The notes below the pieces were generated by a model. The model did no database searches and was not told where the DNA came from. It worked only from the letters and a program-made list of their open reading frames with translations. Source: Streptomyces sclerotialus (GTDB taxonomy: Bacteria > Actinomycetota > Actinomycetes > Streptomycetales > Streptomycetaceae). Taken from it: 64,000 nt of DNA. A program made the translations under genes and the position numbers. The stretch lies in assembly GCF_040907265.1 (NCBI RefSeq), contig NZ_JBFOHP010000002.1, forward strand, positions 4,774,001 through 4,838,000, given 5' to 3'. Positions 54,600-62,594 of this stretch are shown piece by piece. Each line of letters opens with the position of its first letter. The stretch's first letter is position 1.

Positions 54600-56170
54600 T
54601 GGCGGTGCATCCCGTTGATGAGCTGTACGGCCATGTCGCTGACATCCACACGGCATACGGGCTGACGGATCCCGCGCAGCGTCAGGCGGTGGAGGAGGCG
54701 TACGACGTCTTCCGCGAGCACAGCGGTCCGTTCATGGTGTCCGTCGCCGCGGAGATGCTCGACGACCTGCGGGCGGACGTACGGCAGAACCCTGATCAGG
54801 TGATCGCATTTCTCGGCCGGGACGGGCACAGTCTGGCCGCGGCCGTGCGCGGACTGGACCCGGAGTTCTTCGACCAGCACTGCCGCGAGGTGGTGGTGTC
54901 CAGGGCCGTGGTCGACGCGGCGCTCCAGGACCTGGAGAAGAACGCCGGAGAGAGCTTCCCGGAGGCCGAGGCGTTCCGCGGTGCCCGTAACAAGGTGAAC
55001 CCCGCGGACGTCGATGGTTCCTATCGTCATCTCACCGACTACCTCCGTGCCTCGGGGGTCCCGATGGGACTGCCGGGCAGTTCGGTCACCGTGGTCGACA
55101 CCAGTTTCAAGGGGACGGTCCAGGAACTGATGTCCGCGGCCTATCCGCAGACGCAGATCCAGGGGCGTTACGCGTTCCTGGCGATCTCCCCGCAGGACCC
55201 CCACCCGGCAACCAAGCAGGGCTACGTCTTCCATCAAGAACCGGACGCCGTCTGGCAGGGGCTTCCCCAGTCGTACCTGCCGGAACAGCGGTCGCAGACC
55301 TTCGGCAACCAGGACGCGCTCGGCGTCATCGAGGAGACGCTGCACGGGCCCCTGGCCAGTCCGCTGAGCGTCACCGCCCAAGGTCCCCGGCAATTACCGC
55401 AGCAATTGGACCAGCAGCCGCTGGTGGGCATCAACCCGGTGGTCGTCGCGGATCAGTACCGTGATCCGAAGGTGCGCGAAGCCGTCAAAGCGGCCGCCGT
55501 GCTCGCCGTGCACGACAGCGCGCTGGAGGCAGCCCGGAGCCGGGACGCGGGGCGTGACTGGAAGGGCGAACTGCGCCAGGCGCGGGAGCGGTTCACCGAT
55601 CAGGTGCGGTCCTGGGTCTCCCGGGACGGCCGGACGGACGGCAGGCTCGCCCCTGTCCTGGACAGCTTCGTCCGGCGCGCGGACAAGAACGTCGTCAAAG
55701 ACCTGGACAGAGCGCTGAAACAGGCGGGCGTTCACCAGCGGGAGGCCGTTCCGCTGTGGAAACGGTACGGCGAGTTGACGAGCCTGGAGGAGAAGAAGCA
55801 GTTCCTCAAGGACGCCACCACGCCGGTGCCGGGGAGCGGCAGTACGCCGCAGGAACACCTTCGTGGTGTCGTGGCGGCGTCAGCGACCTCCCTTTCGTCG
55901 AAGGCCGGCGGCGCGGGAACATCGGTGGCCGAGGCGGCGAGACTCCACCGCAGAGGGAAGACCTCCGGAACCTCTGGCGCGCAGAACACCACCAATTCGC
56001 CTACCACCAATTCGCCTACCGGCAAGGCGCCTACCGGCAAGGCGCAGACCGGCAAGACGCAGACCGGTAAGGCGCAGACCGGTAAGACCCAGGGCACCGG
56101 GCCGCGGTGGGTACCCCGACAGCCGGGAAACCCACCACCGGGTAACAACAACGGTGGGCCGAAACGCTGA
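54596..56170 (+). CDS. Unrecognised protein with FLGRDG / VVVSR / VVDTSFKGT motifs
   Basis: A 524-residue protein translated in overlap with the nucleoside hydrolase. I cannot assign a function. Visible landmarks are AFLGRDGHSLAAAV (about residue 63), EVVVSRAVVDAAL (about 100) and VTVVDTSFKGTVQELM (about 165). FLARDG, VSR and VDxGWxGTxQ occur in the same order in uncharacterised HAD-like proteins found in surface-glycan clusters, so a HAD-like or phosphoribosyltransferase-like N-terminal domain is possible. A helical middle (residues 290-430) and a repetitive tail follow: TNSPTTNSPT, then five TGKAQ/TGKTQ units and a Pro/Gly/Asn end. Genetic coupling suggests it works on the product or substrate of the hydrolase. 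Confidence 0.8.
   Translation: MMAVHPVDELYGHVADIHTAYGLTDPAQRQAVEEAYDVFREHSGPFMVSVAAEMLDDLRADVRQNPDQVIAFLGRDGHSLAAAVRGLDPEFFDQHCREVVVSRAVVDAALQDLEKNAGESFPEAEAFRGARNKVNPADVDGSYRHLTDYLRASGVPMGLPGSSVTVVDTSFKGTVQELMSAAYPQTQIQGRYAFLAISPQDPHPATKQGYVFHQEPDAVWQGLPQSYLPEQRSQTFGNQDALGVIEETLHGPLASPLSVTAQGPRQLPQQLDQQPLVGINPVVVADQYRDPKVREAVKAAAVLAVHDSALEAARSRDAGRDWKGELRQARERFTDQVRSWVSRDGRTDGRLAPVLDSFVRRADKNVVKDLDRALKQAGVHQREAVPLWKRYGELTSLEEKKQFLKDATTPVPGSGSTPQEHLRGVVAASATSLSSKAGGAGTSVAEAARLHRRGKTSGTSGAQNTTNSPTTNSPTGKAPTGKAQTGKTQTGKAQTGKTQGTGPRWVPRQPGNPPPGNNNGGPKR
55990..56092 (+). repeat. In-frame 15-bp repeats encoding TGKxQ units
   Basis: Within the tail of the preceding gene, two ACCAATTCGCCTACC-type units are followed by about five 15-bp units (ACCGGCAAGGCGCAG variants) encoding TGKAP, TGKAQ and TGKTQ. 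They maintain the frame and give a Thr/Lys/Gln-rich flexible tail. Confidence 0.85.
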
Positions 56171-56337
56171 GGCAGCCGGGCTCGGGTGTCGTCGTGCTCG
56201 GGTGGCCTCGTTGGTGCTCGCGCGTAGGTGTTGCTCACGTAGGGACGGTGTCAGTCGCAGTGTTCGCGGTACCGGGCCGTGGTGTTCCGCGGTGTCGGTC
56301 GAGGGCGGGTGGGGTGATTGCGGCGTAGGTTCGAGGT

Positions 56338-57516
56338 ATGGCGACTGCTGAGGGGACGACGGAGGGGGCGGGGAGCGTGGGGATGACGGCTGGTGAGGGT
56401 GTGCGGGCTGGGATCACGCGCGAGGACTACGAGCGGCGGATGGCGCGGGTCGGGCGGGCGGCGGCGGATGCCGGGCTGGCCGGGGTGATCGTTACGCCGG
56501 GGCCCGATCTGGTGTGGCTCACCGGGTACCGGCCGACCGCCGTCACCGAGCGGCTGACCGCGCTGGTCGTTGCTGTCGACCGGCGGCCGCGTCTGTTGGT
56601 GCCCGTACTGGAGCGGGCGGACGCGCAGCACGCGGCCGGTGCCGGCGCGACCGAGATCCTGGGGTGGCGGGACGGCGAGGACCCGTATGCGGTGCTGGCG
56701 GAACTGCTGGAGCCGGAGCGGCGGTACGGGATCTCGGACTCGGCGTGGGCGATGCATCTGCTGGGGCTGCAGCGGACGTTGCCGGGGAGTGCGTACGCCT
56801 CGCTCACGGAGGCGTTGCCGATGCTGCGGGCGGTCAAGGACGCGTACGAGGTGGAGCGGCTGGCGGCGGCGGGTGCGGCCGCGGACGCCACGTACGAGGA
56901 GATCCTGGGTGTGCCGTTCGCGGGGCGCCGGGAGTGTGACGTGGCGGGGGACCTCGCGCGGCTGCTGCTCGAACACGGGCACAGCCAAGTGGACTTCACG
57001 GTGGTGGGTTCCGGGCCCAACGGGGCTGATCCGCACCACGAGGCGGGTGACCGGGTCATCGAGGACGGTGACATGGTCGTACTGGACTTCGGTGGCCTGA
57101 AGGACGGGTACGGCTCGGACACGACGCGCACCGTGCACGTGGGCGAGCCGACCGCGGAGGAGCGGAAGGTCCACGATCTGGTGCGGGAGGCGCAGCAGGC
57201 GGCGTTCGAGGCGGTGCGGCCCGGGGCCGCGTGCCAGGACATCGACCGGGTGGCGCGGAAGGTGATCAAGGCGGCGGGGTACGGCGAGTACTTCATTCAC
57301 CGGGTCGGGCACGGCATCGGAGTGACGACGCACGAGCCGCCGTACATGGTCGAGGGCGAACACTTGCCCTTGGTGCCGGGGATGTGCTTCTCGATCGAGC
57401 CGGGGGTCTACCTGCCGGGGCGGTTCGGGGTGCGGATCGAGGACATCGTGACGTGTACGGAGACGGGCGGGCGGCGGCTGAACAACACGGCGCGGGAGAT
57501 GGGGATCGTTAGGTAG
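56338..57516 (+). CDS. M24-family aminopeptidase P (Xaa-Pro dipeptidase)
   Basis: A 392-residue metallopeptidase. The N-terminal creatinase-like domain (about residues 25-165) is followed by the pita-bread catalytic domain. Metal ligands are Asp in VVLDFGG and Asp in GYGSDTTRT (near residues 245 and 256), His in HRVGHGIGV (near 325), Glu in FSIEPGVY and Glu in VRIEDIV. All five are present, so it should be active, probably with Mn or Co. It cleaves an N-terminal residue before proline. ATG 56338 lies 6 nt after TAGGTT, suggesting a leaderless mRNA; the first 25 residues are low complexity. Confidence 0.95.
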   Translation: MATAEGTTEGAGSVGMTAGEGVRAGITREDYERRMARVGRAAADAGLAGVIVTPGPDLVWLTGYRPTAVTERLTALVVAVDRRPRLLVPVLERADAQHAAGAGATEILGWRDGEDPYAVLAELLEPERRYGISDSAWAMHLLGLQRTLPGSAYASLTEALPMLRAVKDAYEVERLAAAGAAADATYEEILGVPFAGRRECDVAGDLARLLLEHGHSQVDFTVVGSGPNGADPHHEAGDRVIEDGDMVVLDFGGLKDGYGSDTTRTVHVGEPTAEERKVHDLVREAQQAAFEAVRPGAACQDIDRVARKVIKAAGYGEYFIHRVGHGIGVTTHEPPYMVEGEHLPLVPGMCFSIEPGVYLPGRFGVRIEDIVTCTETGGRRLNNTAREMGIVR

Positions 57517-57830
57517 GCGGTAGGCGGTAGGCGGCGGGGCAGCGCCCGTTTCCCGGCGGCCCCGCCCCGGCCGCCGGGGGACGGGCGTGCGCGGTCGGGA
57601 GGGCGGGGCGCGGCGGGTGGCGTCGGCGCTCGCCTCTGTCGCCGCGACGGGGGTTTCCGCAGGTCGGGGCGGGTGTCGGGGGGATTGTCAGTGGTGGGGT
57701 GCAGGATGGGTCGGGACGAGGGCGAAGTCGGGTGGTCGGCTGGCCGGGGGTCGGGCGATGCCGACGACGAGGGGTTCGTCAGGGGCGTGTGTGCGGTTGG
57801 GGGCCGTGGGCGGAGACGGAGTGGTGCGGG
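57517..57830. other. 314-bp GC-rich spacer
   Basis: Begins with GGTAGGCG-type short repeats directly after the peptidase stop. No hairpin of note and no credible gene is seen; frames running across it are GC-driven. Confidence 0.5.
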
Positions 57831-58577
57831 ATGAGCGGGGATCGTGCGGCCGGGCCGACCGGGAGCGTTGGGGGGACCGGGAGCGCCGGGCGGGCCGGGG
57901 GAGCAGGAGGGGCCGGGGGCGCCGGGCCGGCGAGGCGGGCGGTGCGGCGGCCGGACGTACGGCTGCCGGAGTTGGTGGCGTACGACGGAGGGGAGTGGGA
58001 GCCGGAGGGGGATTACGACGGGCTGGAGTTCGCGGACGCGGACTTCGGGGGACAGTCGGCGCGGGGCGCGCGGTTCCTCGACTGCGCGGTGCGGCGGTGC
58101 GCGTGGGACGAGACGGTGCTGAGCCGGGCGCGTTTCCTCGACAGCGTGCTGGAGGGGGTGCGTGGGGTCGGCACGGACCTGTCGGGGGTGTCGCTGCGCG
58201 ATGTGGAGGTACTGGACGCGCGGCTCGGCGGGGTGCAGTTGCACGGTGCGGTGCTGGAGCGGGTCGTGGTGCGGGGAGGGAAGATCGATTTCCTGAACCT
58301 GCGCCAGGCCAAGCTGCGGGACGTCGCCTTCGAGGAGTGCGTGCTGGTGGAGGCGGACTTCGGCGGTGCCGAACTGGAGCGCGTGACGTTCGACGGCTGC
58401 ACCTTGACGCGTACGGATCTGAGTGAGGTGCGGATGCGGGACGTCGATCTGCGGGGTGCGGCGGCGCTGGACATCGCACGGGGCGTCGACCGGCTCGCGG
58501 GTGCGGTGATCAGCCCGTCACAGCTGATGGACCTGGCGCCGGCGTTCGCGGCCCAGGTGGGTGTGCTCGTGGAGTGA
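57831..58577 (+). CDS. Pentapeptide-repeat protein
   Basis: A 248-residue protein. Residues 1-35 are Gly/Ala-rich. From about residue 55 onward A(D/N)Lxx-type five-residue repeats build a right-handed quadrilateral beta-helix: LEFADADFGGQSARGARFLDCAVRRCAWDETVLSRARFLDSVLEG, then LRDVEVLDARLGGVQLHGAVLERV and so on. Such proteins can mimic DNA or shield gyrase, but many have unknown roles. A short helical C-terminus (SPSQLMDLAPAFAAQVGV) may dimerise. The ATG at 57831 follows a purine-rich stretch. Confidence 0.88.
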   Translation: MSGDRAAGPTGSVGGTGSAGRAGGAGGAGGAGPARRAVRRPDVRLPELVAYDGGEWEPEGDYDGLEFADADFGGQSARGARFLDCAVRRCAWDETVLSRARFLDSVLEGVRGVGTDLSGVSLRDVEVLDARLGGVQLHGAVLERVVVRGGKIDFLNLRQAKLRDVAFEECVLVEADFGGAELERVTFDGCTLTRTDLSEVRMRDVDLRGAAALDIARGVDRLAGAVISPSQLMDLAPAFAAQVGVLVE

Positions 58578-58657
58578 GTGAGGGGGAGGGAGCGAGGGAG
58601 AGAGTGAGGGGGAGGAGGGAGTGGGGGGAGGGAGTGATGGAGGGGAGGGGGAGGTGA

Positions 58658-59155
58658 TCAGACGCGGGGGTAGCGGGCCTGGAGGTCCCATACGAGGGGG
58701 TTGTCGTCCAGCCCGTCGTGCATGTCGGTGAGGTCGGCGATCAGGTCGTGCAGGAAGTCGCGGGCCTCGCGGCGTAGCGCGGCATGGTTGAAGCTGAGGG
58801 GGGCCTCTTCGACCGGCATCCAGTCGGCGGTGATGTCCACCCAGCCGAAACGGCGCTCGAACAGCAACCGGTCGGTCGACTCGGTGAAGTCCAGCTCCGC
58901 GTGTTGCGGGCGGGCGGCGCGGCTGCCGTGCGGGTCGCGGTCGAGCTGCTCGACGATGTCGCAGAGCGCCCAGGCGAAGTCCAGGACGGGGACCCAGCCC
59001 CACGACGTGGACAGCTCCCGGTCCTTCTCGGTGTCGGCGAGGTAGACGTCTCCGCAGAACAGGTCGTGGCGCAGCGCGCGGGTGTCCGCGGTGCGGTAGT
59101 CCGTCTGCGGAGGGTCCGGAAAGCGCCGCGAGAGCGAGTAGCCGAGGTCGATCAC
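58658..59155 (-). CDS. Conserved hypothetical protein
   Basis: A 165-residue cytoplasmic protein rich in Trp, Asp and aromatic residues: MIDLGYSLSRRFPDPPQTDYRTAD at the start, WGWVPVLDFAWALCDIVEQLDRDPHG in the middle, and FNHAALRREARDFLHDLIADLTDMHDGLDDNPLVWDLQARYPRV at the end. I recognise it as a streptomycete conserved hypothetical but not its function. The start is uncertain. The GTG at 59155 has no clear ribosome-binding site, and upstream codons (…SDHLDRHATITY) look coding but contain no start. Confidence 0.75.
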   Translation of the reverse strand: MIDLGYSLSRRFPDPPQTDYRTADTRALRHDLFCGDVYLADTEKDRELSTSWGWVPVLDFAWALCDIVEQLDRDPHGSRAARPQHAELDFTESTDRLLFERRFGWVDITADWMPVEEAPLSFNHAALRREARDFLHDLIADLTDMHDGLDDNPLVWDLQARYPRV

Positions 59156-59199
59156 GTAGGTGATGGTCGCATGTCGGTCGAGGTGATCGCTCGGGCCGG

Positions 59200-59380
59200 G
59201 GGCCGGGTCGGGGGCCGGGCCGGGACTGGGGTCAGGGTCAGGGCTGGGGGCAGGCCAGGGCTGTGGTCAGGGTCAGGGTCAGGGCTGGGGGCAGAGGCAG
59301 GGCTGTGGTCGGGGTCAGGGGCCAGGGCTGGGGGCAGAGGCAGGGCTGTGGTCGGGGTCAGGGGCCAGGGCTGGGGTGGT
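59200..59380. repeat. Minisatellite with a 43-bp unit
   Basis: GGTCAGGGCT-type short repeats grow into two identical 43-bp units beginning at 59281 and 59324 (AGGGCTGGGGGCAGAGG start), plus a partial third. It lies between the hypothetical gene and map. Confidence 0.8.
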
Positions 59381-60147
59381 CAGGGCTGGGTGAGGATACG
59401 GGGGCCGTCGTGGGTGACGGCGATGGTGTGCTCGAAGTGGGCGGCGCGGCTGCCGTCCGCCGTGAGCAGCGTCCAACCGTCGTTCGCCGTGTAGTACGCG
59501 TCACCGCCGCCGGAGAGGAACATCGGCTCGAGGGCGAGGACGAGGCCGTGGCGGAGTACGAAGCCGCGACCGGGGCGGCCTTCATTGGGTACCGACGGGT
59601 CCTCGTGCATGTGGCGGCCCACGCCGTGTCCGCCGAAGTCCGCGGAGATGCCGTAGCCGGCGGCGCGGCCGATGCTGCCGATGGCGTGCGAGATGTCACC
59701 TATGCGGGCACCCACCACGGCGGCCGCGATTCCGGCCTCCAGGGCGCGCCGGGTGGTGTCCATGAGGCGCTGGTCCTCAGGGCGCGGCGTGCCCACCGCG
59801 ACGGTGATCGCCGCGTCGCTCGCCCAGCCGTCCACCACCGCGCCGCAGTCGATGCTGAGCAGGTCGCCGTCGCGCAGCCGGTAGGAGCTCGGGATGCCGT
59901 GCACGATCGCGTCGTTGACGGAGGTGCAGATGGTGGCGGGGAAGGGGGTGGGGGCGAAGGACGGGCGGTAGTGGAGGAACGGGGAGGTGGCGCCTGCCTC
60001 GCGCAGGATCGCGCGGGCGACCTCGTCCAGTTCGCTCAGCCGGGTGCCGGGGGTGGCGGCGGCGCGAGTGGCCGCCAGGATGTCGGCGACGACGCGGCCC
60101 GCGGGGCGCATGGCGTCGAGGGCGGTGTCGGTCTTGATCTCCACCAT
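59380..60147 (-). CDS. map: Type I methionine aminopeptidase
   Basis: A 255-residue enzyme that removes the initiator Met. Metal ligands are Asp in SIDCGAVVDGW and Asp in WASDAAIT (near residues 97 and 108), His in GGHGVGRHMHEDP (near 171), Glu in LALEPMF (near 204) and Glu in HFEHTIAV (near 235). All are present. A GGAGGACC ribosome-binding site fixes ATG 60147. Because it is remote from the ribosomal-protein operon and faces an XRE regulator with twin operators, it is probably an accessory, conditionally expressed copy. Confidence 0.93.
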   Translation of the reverse strand: MVEIKTDTALDAMRPAGRVVADILAATRAAATPGTRLSELDEVARAILREAGATSPFLHYRPSFAPTPFPATICTSVNDAIVHGIPSSYRLRDGDLLSIDCGAVVDGWASDAAITVAVGTPRPEDQRLMDTTRRALEAGIAAAVVGARIGDISHAIGSIGRAAGYGISADFGGHGVGRHMHEDPSVPNEGRPGRGFVLRHGLVLALEPMFLSGGGDAYYTANDGWTLLTADGSRAAHFEHTIAVTHDGPRILTQP

Positions 60148-60259
60148 GGTGGGTCCTCCGTATTCGGGGCGCGCTGCGTGCCGCTGATCGTGCATGCCGC
60201 TGATCGTGCATGCCGCTCATCGCCTGTGGCTCACTGCCCGTCGACGCGCGCCAATTTTT

Positions 60260-60282
60260 ATACCGGTATTTGTTTACCGGTA
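60260..60282. promoter_or_regulatory. Twin TACCGGTA operators between map and the XRE gene
   Basis: Two perfect palindromes TACCGGTA at 60261-60268 (within ATACCGGTAT) and 60275-60282 are 14 bp apart centre to centre. They lie directly upstream of a TAGTAT -10 box (60284-60289) that is 6 nt before the XRE ATG. This AT-rich stretch is unusual for the region. It probably binds the XRE protein and controls both divergent genes. Confidence 0.75.
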
Positions 60283-60295
60283 TTAGTATCACAGC

Positions 60296-60619
60296 ATGGT
60301 TCGTACACCACTCACTCCGTGGGAACGCGAGCGCGGCGAGCGGCTGGGGGCACTGCTGCGGGCGGCGCGCGGCGAGCGCAGCATGGTCGAGATCGCGGCG
60401 GCTGCGGGGATCTCCGCGGAGACGTTGCGCAAGGTCGAGACGGGGCGGGTGCCGACGCCCGCTTTCTTCACCGTGGCGGCTCTCGCCACGACGCTCGGGC
60501 TCTCGCTCGACGAGTTGGCAGTGTTTGCCGCACCGCCGACGGAGGGCGCGGTGGCCGAAGGGGCCGCGGGGGCTGGTGGTGCTGCCAGCTCAAGGCCGGT
60601 GCGCGTCGAGGCCGCCTGA
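60296..60619 (+). CDS. XRE-family helix-turn-helix regulator
   Basis: A 107-residue DNA-binding protein. The helix-turn-helix at about residues 15-70 includes RGERLGALLRAARGERSMVEIAAAAGISAETLRKVETGRVPTPAF, then FFTVAALATTLGLSLDEL, the lambda-repressor-like five-helix fold. A short Ala/Gly/Glu-rich tail follows. The transcript is probably leaderless: ATG is 6 nt after TAGTAT. It diverges from map, and the twin TACCGGTA palindromes overlap its promoter, so negative autoregulation is likely. Confidence 0.9.
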   Translation: MVRTPLTPWERERGERLGALLRAARGERSMVEIAAAAGISAETLRKVETGRVPTPAFFTVAALATTLGLSLDELAVFAAPPTEGAVAEGAAGAGGAASSRPVRVEAA

Positions 60620-60968
60620 GGTCGCCCGAGGTCGCCCGAGGTCGCTCGAGGGCGCCTGAGGCTGCCTGAGGGCACCTGAGGCAACCTGAGATCGTTCGAG
60701 GCCACTGAGGGTGTGCCTGAAGATGCCTGGAAGGGGCCTGGAAGGTGCCTGAGGGGCTGCGGACGCGGCTCTTGAAATGGGCTGCGGACGGCTCCGAGGG
60801 GGCGCGGTCGACTCTCAGGGCGGAGGGCGGAGGGCGGAGGGCGGAGGGCGGAGAGCGGAGGGCAGAGGGCGGAGGGTGTGGTGCTCTGCGGGCGGACCGG
60901 GAACGGCGAAGGCCGCCTGGTCCGCGGGGGCGGGCAGGCGGCCTTCGTCAGTGCTGTCGGGAATCGGG
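60620..60968. repeat. Spacer with 8- to 10-bp repeats and a bidirectional terminator
   Basis: Contains degenerate GAGGTCGCCC-type repeats (60618-60700) and about seven copies of GCGGAGGG (60820-60875). A 12-bp perfect stem follows (GAAGGCCGCCTG 60908-60919 and CAGGCGGCCTTC 60935-60946) that can terminate both convergent genes. No gene is present. Confidence 0.8.
60908..60946. terminator. Bidirectional terminator between the XRE and terD genes
   Basis: A perfect 12-bp stem with a 15-nt loop, followed by GTC on the plus side, located 22 bp from the terD stop. Confidence 0.75.
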
Positions 60969-61544
60969 TCAGACGTTGACGCCGAAGTCCTGGGCGATGC
61001 CGACCAGGCCCGAGGCGTAGCCCTGGCCGACCGCGCGGAACTTCCACTCCGCGCCGTTGCGGTACAGCTCGCCGAAGACCATCGCGGTCTCGGTCGCCGC
61101 GTCCTCGCTGAGGTCGTAACGGGCGATCTCGGTGCCGCCGGCCTGGTTCACGATGCGGATGAAGGCGTTGCGGACCTGGCCGAAGTTCTGGCTGCGGTTC
61201 TCGGCGTCGTAGATGGAGACCGGGAAGACGATCTTCTCGACGTCGGCGGGCAGCGCGGCGAGGTTGACGTTGATCTGCTCGTCGTCGCCCTCGCCCTGGC
61301 CGGTGAGGTTGTCACCGGTGTGCACGATGGACTGGTCCGGCGTGGCCTTGTTGTTGAAGAACACGAAGTGCTGGTCCGAGTAGACCTTGCCGCTCGGGTT
61401 GACCGCGATCGCGCTCGCGTCGAGGTCGAAGTCCGTGCCCGTGGTGGTGCGGACGTCCCAGCCGAGGCCGACCGTGACGGCGGTCAGGCCCGGAGCCTCC
61501 TTGGTGAGCGAGACGTTGCCGCCCTTGGACAGGCTTACAGCCAT
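60969..61544 (-). CDS. terD: TerD-family calcium-binding stress protein
   Basis: A 191-residue protein of the tellurite-resistance/stress family. It begins [20 protein letters not shown], has [12 protein letters not shown] (near residue 41) and the calcium-coordinating loop [14 protein letters not shown] (near 79), and ends [24 protein letters not shown]. Streptomycetes carry many TerD paralogs that affect development and stress tolerance. No other ter genes (TerB, TerC, TerY) are adjacent. ATG 61544 is the family start. Confidence 0.94.
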   Translation of the reverse strand: MAVSLSKGGNVSLTKEAPGLTAVTVGLGWDVRTTTGTDFDLDASAIAVNPSGKVYSDQHFVFFNNKATPDQSIVHTGDNLTGQGEGDDEQINVNLAALPADVEKIVFPVSIYDAENRSQNFGQVRNAFIRIVNQAGGTEIARYDLSEDAATETAMVFGELYRNGAEWKFRAVGQGYASGLVGIAQDFGVNV

Positions 61545-61769
61545 GGGAGTGCCCTTTCCTCGTCGAATCGTCGGGCTCCGTACTCCGGACGAAGCTACCG
61601 TCACCCTGCACAACGTCGGCCGAGGACCATGAGGTTCCAGCTATCTTTACTTTCTTTGCCAAGTCCTGACGGGTGCCGGGGACGCGTTGTGTGCCTCGGG
61701 CGGCTGGGTGGCTGGGTGATCGGGGAAATGCGGGTGACGGGCCGGGGGCGGGCGCGGGATCATGGGGGC

Positions 61770-62207
61770 ATGTCCGGGCCCTATGTCATCCGCGGTTCGG
61801 TCGTCCTTCCGGAGGCGGAGCTGCTCTGGCGCTTCTCGCGGTCGTCCGGGCCGGGCGGCCAGCACGTCAACACCTCCGACAGCCAGGTGGAGCTGCGCTT
61901 CGACCTTGCCAGGACCGAGGCGCTGCCCGAGGTCTGGAAGGAGCGCGCGCTGCAGCGGCTGGGCGAGCGCGGGCGGCTGGTGGACGGCGGCGTGGTGTCC
62001 GTACGGGCTTCGGAGCACCGCTCGCAGTGGCGGAACCGGGAGACCGCGGCGGTCCGGCTCGCCTCCTTGCTGGCGGAGGCGTCCGCGCCACCGCCGAAGC
62101 CGCGCCGTAAGACGCGGATTCCGCGGGGTATCAATGAGCGCAGGCTGCGGGAGAAGAAGCAGCGCGGCGAGACCAAGCGGGGGCGCTCGGGCCGCGACTG
62201 GCACTGA
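61770..62207 (+). CDS. arfB: Alternative ribosome-rescue factor ArfB (YaeJ-like)
   Basis: A 145-residue peptidyl-tRNA hydrolase that releases peptides from ribosomes stalled at mRNA ends without a stop codon. The catalytic GGQ lies in RSSGPGGQHVNTSDSQVELRFD (near residue 30), and the C-terminal basic tail (KPRRKTRIPRGINERRLREKKQRGETKRGRS) is the part that inserts in the empty mRNA channel. It lacks the codon-recognition domains of RF1/RF2, so it is not a classical release factor. ATG 61770 matches the family N-terminus. Confidence 0.95.
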   Translation: MSGPYVIRGSVVLPEAELLWRFSRSSGPGGQHVNTSDSQVELRFDLARTEALPEVWKERALQRLGERGRLVDGGVVSVRASEHRSQWRNRETAAVRLASLLAEASAPPPKPRRKTRIPRGINERRLREKKQRGETKRGRSGRDWH

Positions 62208-62224
62208 GTCCCGACCGCGGTCTC

Positions 62225-62525
62225 GCCCGAGACAGGCGGCCGGTGCCGGGGCCTCGCCAACGCCCGAGACAGGCCGGTGTCCGTCTGAGACAGGCGGCCG
62301 GGCCTGGGGCCTCGCCAGCGCCCGAGACAGGCCGGTGTCCGTCCGAGACAGGAGGCCGGTGCCTGGGGCCTCGCCAGCGCCCGAGACAGGCCGGCGCCTG
62401 CCCGAGACAGGAGGCCGGTACCTGGGGCCTCATCAACGCCTGAGCCAGGCCGGTGCCCGGGAGCCCACCGGTGCCTGAGGAGCCAGACCGGTGCACGGGA
62501 GTCCACCGGTGCCTGAGGAGCCGGG
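62225..62525. repeat. 59-bp and 38-bp tandem repeats after arfB
   Basis: Four tandem units of about 58-59 bp (GGCCTCG marks at 62251, 62309, 62368 and 62427), each with two CGAGACAGG motifs, are followed by two copies of a unit of about 38 bp (CCACCGGTGCCTGAGGAGCC). The whole ~300-bp spacer between convergent arfB and the flavin reductase gene is repeat; no gene is seen. Confidence 0.85.
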
Positions 62526-62594
62526 CTGGTTGTCGGGCTGGTTGGCGGGCCGCTTGGCGGGACGCGGTGGTCGTCTCTCGGGCGGTCGGTCGCC

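Noticed and set aside
52975..56170. Complete integrative element with att duplication of the tRNA-Thr end
   Set aside because: I saw no second copy of the tRNA 3' end, integrase or excisionase in the window, so only the position is suggestive.
56251..57363. Long minus-strand frame opposite the aminopeptidase P gene
   Set aside because: The plus-strand product has all metal ligands; the minus product is Arg/Pro/His-rich, typical of antisense GC-rich DNA.
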